NCBI GenBank assembly: GCA_964431495.1
Contig: CAYSJU010000039.1
Coordinates: forward strand, 1 to 10,740
Length of the DNA stretch: 10,740 bases
Direction of reading: 5' to 3'
DNA from: CAYSJU01 sp964431495
Lineage (GTDB): Bacteria > Omnitrophota > Gorgyraeia > Tantalellales > Tantalellaceae
The position numbers and the translations under genes are program-made. Numbering within the stretch: the stretch's first letter is position 1; every line of letters begins with the position of its first letter. Under the pieces are notes generated by a model. The model was not told the origin of the DNA. It saw only the letters and a list, made by a program, of their open reading frames with translations, and searched no databases. Below, one piece after another: positions 1 through 5,275 of this stretch.

Positions 1-279
1 AGAGTATTAAAACCAAGAGGAAAGCTTATCGTTGGCATAATAGATAAAGAGAGTTTTCTGGGTAAGTTTTATCAGAAAAAGGGCAGTATATTTTATGGCC
101 ATGCTCGCTTTTTCGGTATTGAAGAAGTTACGCAAATGCTTAAGGTAGCAGGGTTCAGTACATTTTCATATTATCAGACTATATTCGATTACCCCGATAA
201 ATTACGTGCTGTTGAAAAACCACTAAAAGGTTTCGGTAAAGGCGGGTTTGTTGTGGTTGGTGCTGTAAAAAAGGAGTAA
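1..279 (+). CDS. Class I SAM-dependent methyltransferase, C-terminal part (5' end outside window)
   Basis: The reading frame is open from base 1 to a TAA at 277-279 and gives 92 residues. It starts RVLKPRGKLIVGIIDKES, which matches the strand-4 region of UbiE/Methyltransf_11-type methyltransferases (LKPGG-like turn followed by a hydrophobic strand). The later part, ARFFGIEEVTQMLKVAGF, matches the usual 'F-x-x-EEV-x-x-ML-x-x-AGF' helix near the C-terminus of these enzymes. The SAM-binding GxGxG loop would lie upstream, so it cannot be checked, and the substrate is unknown. The last codons, AAA AAG GAG, also serve as the Shine-Dalgarno of the next gene, so the two are probably cotranscribed. 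The DNA is AT-rich compared with the region beginning at hypA. The fold assignment is fairly safe; the specific function is not. Confidence 0.75.
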   Translation, partial: RVLKPRGKLIVGIIDKESFLGKFYQKKGSIFYGHARFFGIEEVTQMLKVAGFSTFSYYQTIFDYPDKLRAVEKPLKGFGKGGFVVVGAVKKE

Positions 280-282
280 ATT

Positions 283-1182
283 ATGACTGGGAAACAAGCT
301 GCAGGATATTGTAAGAGATTAGTAGACATGCCATACAACAAGTTTAATCTTAATAACTATAAGGAGAAATTATCAAAAGCGCTAAAAATAAAAGTTAACT
401 TCCAAGAAACCAGATCCACTGGTCCTATAAAGTTAATGTCAGGCCAGCATAAAAACGCGGGAATTGTGTCGACTGGTTCTGCTCCCGCTAAAAAACGAAG
501 GATAATTTTGGTGGGTAAGGGGATCTTGTTTGATGCGGGAGGTTATGATATAAAACCGTCAGGAAACTTTGCGGATATGAAGAGCGACATGGCCGGGATG
601 GCAAGCGCTTTTTCAGTAGTTTCGCAAGTTTCTTCTGAAAATCTTATAGCCCATTGTCCCGTTTCTACGAATTTAGTAGCTAATAGCCAAATATTACCGG
701 GTGATGAGATAAAGATAGGAAGTAAGCTTGTTACCATAAGTAATACGGATGCTGAAGGCAGATTGATCCTCGCGGAAGCTTTAACCGATTTAACACAAAC
801 TTCGAAAGATATCATTATTTCTGTAGCAACGTTGACAGGGGCAGTCGGATACGCTATAGGGGAGAAAGCTACAGGCGTTTTTACTTTTAATGATGCCTTA
901 TATCAGAAATATAAAAAGAGTTCAGATAAAGCTAAAGAACTAGCTTGGAGGTTGCCGTTATGGGAGTATTTGGATAAAAAACATTTTAGAAAAAAGCGAA
1001 TAAAAAATTCCGTAAAAGACAAACCGGGAGCTTCTGTAGCAGCCTTATTTTTGAAACAATTTATTAAATATCCCAATAATTGGATACACTTGGATATAGC
1101 ATATTCGTGCTGGGATAAAAAGAAAGAAAAAGCCACTGGTCAACCGGTTAAAACATTAATTAATTTTATAAAAGTTTTGTAA
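283..1182 (+). CDS. M17 family (leucyl) aminopeptidase, catalytic domain only
   Basis: This 299-residue protein matches the catalytic domain of cytosolic M17 aminopeptidases, which remove N-terminal residues from peptides using two metal ions. Visible family residues are Lys79 in VGKG, Asp84 in FDAGG, Lys91 in DIKPS, Asp102 in SDMAG, and Asp156, Glu158 and Arg160 in NTDAEGR; these correspond to the metal ligands and the catalytic Lys/Arg of E. coli PepA. The C-terminal ATGQPVKTLINFI matches the usual end of the family. Family members are normally about 480-500 residues with an N-terminal macro-like domain; that domain is absent, and residues 1-75 look only like the linker helix region. The ATG follows AAGGAG at 271-276 with good spacing, so the short form looks genuine rather than a late start. 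Bases 961-1020 contain 16 G/C of 60, well below hypA. It sits 3 bases after the methyltransferase stop, probably in one operon. Peptide specificity is unknown. Confidence 0.88.
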   Translation: MTGKQAAGYCKRLVDMPYNKFNLNNYKEKLSKALKIKVNFQETRSTGPIKLMSGQHKNAGIVSTGSAPAKKRRIILVGKGILFDAGGYDIKPSGNFADMKSDMAGMASAFSVVSQVSSENLIAHCPVSTNLVANSQILPGDEIKIGSKLVTISNTDAEGRLILAEALTDLTQTSKDIIISVATLTGAVGYAIGEKATGVFTFNDALYQKYKKSSDKAKELAWRLPLWEYLDKKHFRKKRIKNSVKDKPGASVAALFLKQFIKYPNNWIHLDIAYSCWDKKKEKATGQPVKTLINFIKVL

Positions 1183-1221
1183 TAAAACTTTATAGGACGA
1201 GAATCAAAGGCAGTGATATGG

Positions 1222-1250
1222 TAATGTCCTTGCGTTAGCCCCGGACATTA
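1222..1250 (+). other. Inverted repeat / possible RNA hairpin upstream of hypA
   Basis: TAATGTCC at 1222-1229 and GGACATTA at 1243-1250 are perfect reverse complements and enclose a 13-base loop. There is no T-run after the second arm, so it is not a typical intrinsic terminator, although it lies between the peptidase gene and hypA. It could be an operator or a leader structure. The rest of the 1183-1352 gap is AT-rich; it holds TATTATACAAT at 1315-1325, which resembles a -10 box but has no convincing -35 box, and the hypA Shine-Dalgarno. Confidence 0.35.
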
Positions 1251-1352
1251 TATAACATCTTACAAACAAAATAGTTACGGTGCAGGATGTGAAAGATTTC
1301 TGAAAAGGTCAGGTTATTATACAATTAGGTTTTAAATTTCAGGAGGATATAA

Positions 1353-1763
1353 ATGCACGAATGGGCACTGGCAGAGGCTGTGATTTCGACCGCGAGCAAA
1401 GCTGCACGCGAACAGGGGCTTGGAGAAATTACGGAGATCAAGATCAAGCTGGGCCAGTTGCAGCAGATAGAAGCGGATATCTTTGAATTCGCTCTCAAGG
1501 AGATCGTTCAGGCTCAGAAGCCGTTATTTGAAAACGTAAAGATACAGCTTCAAGAGGAGAAAGTTGTTTTGAAATGCCGGGCTTGCGGATACGAGTGGAT
1601 GTTCGGGGATAATATGAAAGAATTGGATCATGAAAGATCCGAAGCGATCCATTTTGTTCCCGAGACCGCCCACGCGTATATCCGGTGTCCGGAATGCGGA
1701 AGTCCGGATTTTGAGATCTTAAAAGGGCGAGGTGTGTGGATAGATTCTATTACAGGAGAGTGA
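1353..1763 (+). CDS. hypA: HypA, nickel metallochaperone for [NiFe] hydrogenase maturation (archaeal-type)
   Basis: This cytoplasmic 136-residue protein carries the HypA hallmarks. The N-terminal MHEW gives the nickel site (Met1 amine, His2, Glu3), and a zinc site is formed by two CxxC pairs, Cys75/Cys78 and Cys112/Cys115. The 33-residue stretch between the pairs is longer than in E. coli HypA and contains IHFVPETAHAYI, closely resembling Thermococcus HypA, in which a His of this stretch (here probably His100) contributes to nickel binding. HypA delivers nickel to the hydrogenase large subunit, in many bacteria together with the GTPase HypB. The ATG follows a strong AGGAGG at 1341-1346. The next gene encodes the ATPase expected as partner of archaeal HypA and overlaps the stop codon. 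No hydrogenase subunit or hypCDEF gene lies in the window. The family call is very secure; the archaeal affinity comes from motif similarity recalled from memory. Confidence 0.95.
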   Translation: MHEWALAEAVISTASKAAREQGLGEITEIKIKLGQLQQIEADIFEFALKEIVQAQKPLFENVKIQLQEEKVVLKCRACGYEWMFGDNMKELDHERSEAIHFVPETAHAYIRCPECGSPDFEILKGRGVWIDSITGE

Positions 1764-2512
1764 TGGGGATGGATCCGAGGGTAAATATCATTGATAAGAG
1801 GCTGGAAAAGATAAAAAAAATAATCGCGGTTTCCGGTGGGAAGGGAGGAATAGGTAAAAGCACGGTTGCCGCTACTTCGGCATTGATCCTGTCAAAGGCG
1901 GGATATAAAACGGGTTTATTGGATCTTGATTTTTGGGGTCCTTCCGCGCACGTGATACTGGGAGCAGGAGACGTTTATCCCGAAGAAGAGAAAGGGATCA
2001 TTCCGCCGGATATTCACGGTATTAAATTCATGTCCGTTGTTTACTACGCGGGGGACAGACCTTTGCCTTTAAGGAAGGCCGGTTTTACCCAGGCCGCTAT
2101 AGAAATACTTGCCGTTACCCAATGGGGTCCATTGGATTTCCTGATTATCGATATGCCTCCCGGGATGGCGGACGCGACGCTGGACGTGATCCGCATGATA
2201 AAGAAAGTAACTTTTTGTGTAATAGCCATTCCGTCAAAGGTGGTATTGGAGACCGTGAACAAAACATTAAAAATGCTGAAGGAACTGGGAACTCCTGTTA
2301 TCGGCATTATCGAAAACATGAGCGTTGAGAAGTTTTCGGTAAAAGAGAAGGTAAAAACGTTCGATATGCCTTTTCTGGGAGAAATAGAGTTTGATCCCAA
2401 ACTTGAAGAGACGATCGGCGACGCGGCCGGACTTTTAAAGACTGATTTCGCGAAAAGCATGAGCAAGATCATTGAGAACACGGACGCATTCAGATCAAAG
2501 AGGACCGGATGA
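1763..2512 (+). CDS. Mrp/MinD-family P-loop ATPase, probable ATPase-type HypB (HypB-AT) partner of HypA
   Basis: From ATG 1763 this is a 249-residue SIMIBI-class ATPase. It has a deviant Walker A, SGGKGGIGKST, at residues 24-34 (signature Lys27, Walker Lys32), a second conserved region LLDLDFWGPSAH around residues 52-63 and a switch II IIDMPPG at 128-134. Mrp/Nbp35 Fe-S carriers have a CPxC pair after the ENM motif; here IIENM at 182-186 is followed by SVEKFSVKEK with no cysteines, so an Fe-S scaffold role is unlikely. In Thermococcus a protein of this type, encoded beside hypA, is the ATPase HypB-AT that binds HypA and raises its nickel affinity. The TGATG overlap with hypA implies coupled translation and the same job. 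The start is ambiguous: AGGAG at 1754-1758 lies 4 bases before ATG 1763 and 10 before ATG 1769; a GTG at 1736 is also in frame. The ATPase call is certain; the HypB-AT role is inferred from neighbourhood and the missing cysteines. Confidence 0.85.
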   Translation: MGMDPRVNIIDKRLEKIKKIIAVSGGKGGIGKSTVAATSALILSKAGYKTGLLDLDFWGPSAHVILGAGDVYPEEEKGIIPPDIHGIKFMSVVYYAGDRPLPLRKAGFTQAAIEILAVTQWGPLDFLIIDMPPGMADATLDVIRMIKKVTFCVIAIPSKVVLETVNKTLKMLKELGTPVIGIIENMSVEKFSVKEKVKTFDMPFLGEIEFDPKLEETIGDAAGLLKTDFAKSMSKIIENTDAFRSKRTG

Positions 2513-3399
2513 AGACATATTTGGATTGTATCCCATGTTTTTTTAAACAGGCCCTCGAGGCGGCAAGAACGGCCGGCGCGAGCGCAAAGACCCAAAAAAA
2601 GATACTGGATGAATTGGCCGGGATCCTGCCGAAGATCTCTTTGACATCTTCTCCGCCGGAGACAGGAAGGATCATCTATTCTTTGGTGGGAAAAATTACC
2701 GGGAAAAATGATCCTTATTTAAAGGAGAAGAAAAGAAGCAATGAGCTCGCCCTGGCTATTTATGATAAGTTGAAACGGAAGGTAGCTTTGGCCGGTGATA
2801 AATTATTGTTGGCAGTCGAGCTGGCCATTGCCGGCAACATAATCGATTATGGAGTAAAAAATTCCCTGAACGTTGACGCGGAGCTGGCCAAAATATTAAA
2901 CCAGGAGGAAGAGGTTATCAAGAAGGAAAACAAAGCGATATTTGATTACGCCAAATTCAAACGGGTTTTAAGACAGGCGAAGAATATTCTTTACCTGGCG
3001 GATAATGCCGGCGAGGTCGTGTTTGACCGGATACTGATCGAGCAGATAAAAAGTATGGATAAAGGCAAGGGAATCATCTATGCCGTTAAAGAGAAGCCGG
3101 CTATTAATGACGCTTTGAGGGCGGACGCCATAGCTTGCGGTATTGAAGAAATAGCGCGGATAGTCTCAAGCGGTTCGGACGCGCCGGGTACGGTGCTTTC
3201 TTTGTGTTCAAATAATTTTTTATCAATATATCGGCGAGCGGATATGGTCATAAGCAAAGGACAAGGCAATTTTGAAGCGCTTTCCAATGCGAAAAGGCCG
3301 GTATTTTTCCTGTTCATGGCAAAATGTCCGGTTATTGCCAAAGATGTCGGGTGTAAGGTCGGTGACGTTATTTTGCGTTATCACCAGGGCGGAAAATGA
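2509..3399 (+). CDS. DUF89 / ARMT1-like metal-dependent phosphatase family protein
   Basis: This 296-residue protein matches the archaeal/bacterial DUF89 family, whose members are metal-dependent damage-control phosphatases acting on phosphometabolites; the eukaryotic relative is ARMT1. Visible landmarks are the N-terminal DCIPCF (Cys7, Cys10), LADNAGE at residues 163-169 with the metal-binding Asp165-Asn166 pair, KEKPAINDA at 194-202, a SGSDAPGT loop at 221-228, and ADMVISKGQGNFE at 244-256, where Asp246 is the probable third metal ligand. AKCPVIA near residue 271 is also typical. The length is normal for the prokaryotic subgroup. It begins with an ATGA overlap of the preceding ATPase gene and ends with another at 3396-3399, so it belongs to the hypA operon. 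The substrate is unknown. The neighbourhood suggests, but does not prove, a link with metal-centre maturation or with repair of phosphorylated metabolites. Confidence 0.85.
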   Translation: MKTYLDCIPCFFKQALEAARTAGASAKTQKKILDELAGILPKISLTSSPPETGRIIYSLVGKITGKNDPYLKEKKRSNELALAIYDKLKRKVALAGDKLLLAVELAIAGNIIDYGVKNSLNVDAELAKILNQEEEVIKKENKAIFDYAKFKRVLRQAKNILYLADNAGEVVFDRILIEQIKSMDKGKGIIYAVKEKPAINDALRADAIACGIEEIARIVSSGSDAPGTVLSLCSNNFLSIYRRADMVISKGQGNFEALSNAKRPVFFLFMAKCPVIAKDVGCKVGDVILRYHQGGK

Positions 3400-3476
3400 T
3401 TTGTAATCAGGATAAAATTCTTTCTTTCCTGTATGGTCAGGACTTGGGATCGGTGCGCGGATGGCCGTGTAATGCT

Positions 3477-3638
3477 ATGATAAAAACCGTTAAGATCGCG
3501 ATCTTACTGTTATTTTTTTCGTTTGGTTCGATTTGTTTTGCCGAAGACTTAACTTTTACCGTAGTCTATAACAATGAGCCTTATAGTGAAGATCAGGTCA
3601 AGCAGATCATCAAAGAGCTGAAGAAAGGGATGGAATAA
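3477..3638 (+). CDS. Small secreted protein of unknown function, signal peptide
   Basis: Starting at ATG 3477 the product is 53 residues: a basic start MIKTVK, a hydrophobic core IAILLLFFSFG and a probable signal peptidase I site after SICFA, leaving a mature peptide of about 31 residues that begins EDLTFTVVYNNEPYSEDQ. The single Cys lies in GSIC, a poor lipobox, so a lipoprotein is less likely. The same frame is open from ATG 3396, which overlaps the DUF89 stop as ATGA and would add 27 residues (80 in total). That start has better coupling but would put the signal peptide at an unusual internal position. Neither start has a convincing Shine-Dalgarno. I do not recognise the family. That it is a real gene is suggested by the signal peptide and by the operon position. 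Confidence 0.5.
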   Translation: MIKTVKIAILLLFFSFGSICFAEDLTFTVVYNNEPYSEDQVKQIIKELKKGME

Positions 3639-3661
3639 CGGGAAATTATAAAAAGCTAAGA

Positions 3662-3868
3662 GTGCTTAATGAGGAATGCAAATGGTATTCGGTCTGTCCG
3701 ATGAAAAGATACTTTGAACAGGGCAGGTTAGATGAAAAATGGATAGAACTTTATTGCAAAGGAAACTGGAAAGCCTGTGTGCGTTTCGAGATGGAAGAAA
3801 ATAGAATAGCGCATCCGGACTGGATGCTTCCCGACGGAGAACTAGACGAAAGGTTGGAAGAGATATGA
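3662..3868 (+). CDS. Small conserved cysteine-rich protein (68 aa), function unknown
   Basis: From GTG 3662 the product is MLNEECKWYSVCPMKRYFEQG onward, 68 residues with four cysteines (6, 12, 32, 39), many aromatic residues, and HPDWMLPDGELD near the end. I recall short proteins of this pattern (CKWYxxCPMKRFYE, then CVRY/FxMEE, then HPDWMLPDG) in assorted anaerobic bacteria and archaea, some labelled uracil-DNA glycosylase in databases. There is no glycosylase domain here, so that label should not be copied. The four cysteines could hold a metal or an Fe-S cluster (inference). The start is weak: there is no clear Shine-Dalgarno, and GTG is the only start codon before the conserved part. The stop overlaps the next ATG as ATGA, implying coupled translation with the MBL-fold hydrolase. 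Confidence 0.7.
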   Translation: MLNEECKWYSVCPMKRYFEQGRLDEKWIELYCKGNWKACVRFEMEENRIAHPDWMLPDGELDERLEEI

Positions 3869-4512
3869 AGCTTACGATAATTACCGATAATACGGTCCAC
3901 AGCTCCGGATTGAAAAGCGAGTGGGGATTTGCCTGTCTGGTAGAGGCCGAAGGTGCGCCGAAGATCCTGTTCGATACAGGAGCAAGTGCTTCCGTTCTTT
4001 TGTACAACATGGAAAAACTGGGGATAGACCCGAAAAGTATCGGTTGTGTTCTTGTTTCTCACGATCATTGGGATCACACGGGCGGGTTGGACGGTTTTCT
4101 GGAACTGAACAGCGACGTAAAATTATACCTGCCGGGTGATCTTCCTTCTGAACCAGTGGCAAATAAAGTGATCAAGGTCAAGGAAGCGGCCGAGATTTAC
4201 GGGGGCGTTTTCTCCACCGGACTTCTGCAAAATATAGAACAGTCCCTGCTAGTGAAAGTTGATAAAGGAGTAGTCGTGATCGTCGGCTGTTCTCATCCGG
4301 GGGTCCGGAACACCCTGGCTTCCGCATCGGATATCGGGAAGCCGATCGCTTTGATCGGCGGATTGCACGGGTTCAGAGAGCTCGACCTGATAGAAGATAT
4401 TGATCTTGTCTGCGCTACCCATTGCACTCAATACAAACAGAGGATAAAGAAACTTTATCCCGAGAAATTCGTGGAGGGAGGGGCCGGGAAAATCATTCGC
4501 GTGTCAACATAG
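3865..4512 (+). CDS. Metallo-beta-lactamase-fold hydrolase (COG1237-like)
   Basis: This 215-residue cytoplasmic protein has the MBL metal motif SHDHWDH at residues 65-71 (His66, His68, Asp70, His71), a later metal His in GCSHPG (His144), GGLHGF (His168) and ATHCT (His186). The opening MKLTIITDNTVHSSGLKSEWGFACLV followed by ILFDTG is characteristic of the COG1237 group, often annotated as dihydropterin-methyl-ribofuranosylaminobenzene phosphate synthase. That group includes enzymes of tetrahydromethanopterin biosynthesis, but most members are uncharacterised, so the reaction should be left open. At 215 residues it is shorter than the roughly 250-280 common in the group, mainly in the region between the first and second metal motifs. 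The ATG overlaps the preceding stop (ATGA) and is preceded by GGAAGAG. It is the last gene of the tightly overlapping run that starts at hypA. Confidence 0.85.
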   Translation: MKLTIITDNTVHSSGLKSEWGFACLVEAEGAPKILFDTGASASVLLYNMEKLGIDPKSIGCVLVSHDHWDHTGGLDGFLELNSDVKLYLPGDLPSEPVANKVIKVKEAAEIYGGVFSTGLLQNIEQSLLVKVDKGVVVIVGCSHPGVRNTLASASDIGKPIALIGGLHGFRELDLIEDIDLVCATHCTQYKQRIKKLYPEKFVEGGAGKIIRVST

Positions 4513-4562
4513 TGCCGGGTCTATTTATCGGTAGAAGTCTTAAAAAATGAGGGAGGTAAGAC

Positions 4563-4775
4563 ATGCCCGTATATAGTTATATTTGTGAAGAGTGTGGAGA
4601 AAATTTTGATCTACTGGTAGGGGTTACTTCCGAGAAAACGGGACTCAAATGCAGAAAATGCGAAAGCAAAAATATAAAAAGAGTGCTGAGCTCATTCGGT
4701 ATAGGGAATTCTAAACATGGAACCGGTTCTTCTGGACCGGCTTGTCCCACGGGAACTTGCCCCACGTCTTTTTGA
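4563..4775 (+). CDS. FmdB-family zinc ribbon protein
   Basis: This 70-residue protein opens MPVYSYICEECGENFDLL, the standard start of the FmdB putative regulatory zinc-ribbon family. Cys8/Cys11 and Cys30/Cys33 form two CxxC pairs for one zinc ion. A flexible Gly/Ser-rich tail ends in PACPTGTCPTSF; a short C-terminal cysteine pair of this kind is frequent in the family. Its molecular role is not known; the name comes from an association with formamidase genes. The ATG lies 5 bases after GGGAGGT at 4551-4557, a strong ribosome site. It is separated from the MBL gene by 50 bases with no terminator-like hairpin, so read-through from upstream is plausible. Confidence 0.88.
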   Translation: MPVYSYICEECGENFDLLVGVTSEKTGLKCRKCESKNIKRVLSSFGIGNSKHGTGSSGPACPTGTCPTSF

Positions 4776-4800
4776 AAGAGCGCCTAATTTAATCAGAAAC

Positions 4801-4829
4801 TTGACGCCGGCCGTATAAGGTAATACATT
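4801..4829 (+). promoter_or_regulatory. Possible sigma70-type promoter for archease-rtcB
   Basis: TTGACG at 4801-4806 and TACATT at 4824-4829 are separated by 17 bases. The first matches the -35 consensus at five of six positions, the second the -10 consensus at four of six. Transcription would start near 4836, which is the archease ATG itself, so the mRNA would be almost leaderless. This would fit the lack of a Shine-Dalgarno before that gene. Weak -10 box, so low confidence. Confidence 0.3.
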
Positions 4830-4835
4830 TGTTCT

Positions 4836-5264
4836 ATGGACGAAAAAATGAAGCGTTACGAACAGATCCCGCACACAGCTGATATAGCCGCTAAAATATA
4901 TGGCAAGGATATTCCGGAGCTTTTTGAGAACGCGGCTTTTGCCATGTTTGACATGATGGCGGACATGGAAGGATTGGCCGGGACAGAAGAGGTAAAAATA
5001 ACGCTGGAAGCCCTGGATACGGAAGATCTTCTTGTCTCATGGCTCAATGAATTGTTGTATCTTTCCTACAGCAAGGCCCTTTTGTTCTACAGGTTTCATA
5101 TCAGCTCCCTTGAAAGAAATAAACTGCTGGCAGGGGTCACGGGACAGAAGCTCAGACCGTACAAGAAGAGGCTCAACGTGGAAATAAAAGCGGCAACTTA
5201 CCATGATATCAGCATAGAAAAGCGGGACGACAGGTACGAGGTCACTGTGGTCTTTGATGTGTAA
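4836..5264 (+). CDS. Archease, activator of the RtcB RNA ligase
   Basis: This 142-residue protein is a full-length archease. It shows the N-terminal YEQIPHTADIAAKIYG with the conserved HTAD (metal-binding Asp in the family), the helix ELFENAAFAMFDMM, the central motif DTEDLLVSWLNELLYL and the ending EVTVVFDV with the conserved acidic/hydrophobic C-terminus. Archeases speed guanylylation of RtcB and allow multiple turnovers of RNA ligation. The next gene is rtcB, 11 bases downstream, with its Shine-Dalgarno overlapping this stop codon, so partner and ligase are made together. The start is uncertain: ATG 4836 and ATG 4848 are both in frame and neither has a good Shine-Dalgarno (an AAGG lies 16 bases before 4836). 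The core motif starts at residue 8, so either works. The family call is very secure. Confidence 0.93.
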   Translation: MDEKMKRYEQIPHTADIAAKIYGKDIPELFENAAFAMFDMMADMEGLAGTEEVKITLEALDTEDLLVSWLNELLYLSYSKALLFYRFHISSLERNKLLAGVTGQKLRPYKKRLNVEIKAATYHDISIEKRDDRYEVTVVFDV

Positions 5265-5275
5265 GGAGGTTAGCC

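Noticed and set aside
1763..2512. Annotation of the ATPase as an Mrp/ApbC Fe-S cluster carrier
   Set aside because: The CPxC pair that follows ENM in those carriers is absent, and the gene overlaps hypA; the HypB-AT role fits better.
2044..2595. Long minus-strand open frame (183 codons) opposite the ATPase gene
   Set aside because: The + strand frame has clear Walker motifs over the same bases; the minus frame shows no domain and merely mirrors the codon pattern.
3540..3638. Similarity of EDLTFTVVYNNEPYSE to the start of exported MBL-fold hydrolases, suggesting a decayed duplicate of the downstream MBL gene
   Set aside because: The resemblance covers only about 15 residues and no WGF, FDTG or HxHxDH remnants follow in any frame, so a pseudogene call is not supported.
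4718..4745. Inverted repeat around ACCGG...CCGG as a terminator after the zinc-ribbon gene
   Set aside because: It lies inside the coding sequence, has no T-run and is explained by the Gly/Ser/Cys codons of the tail.
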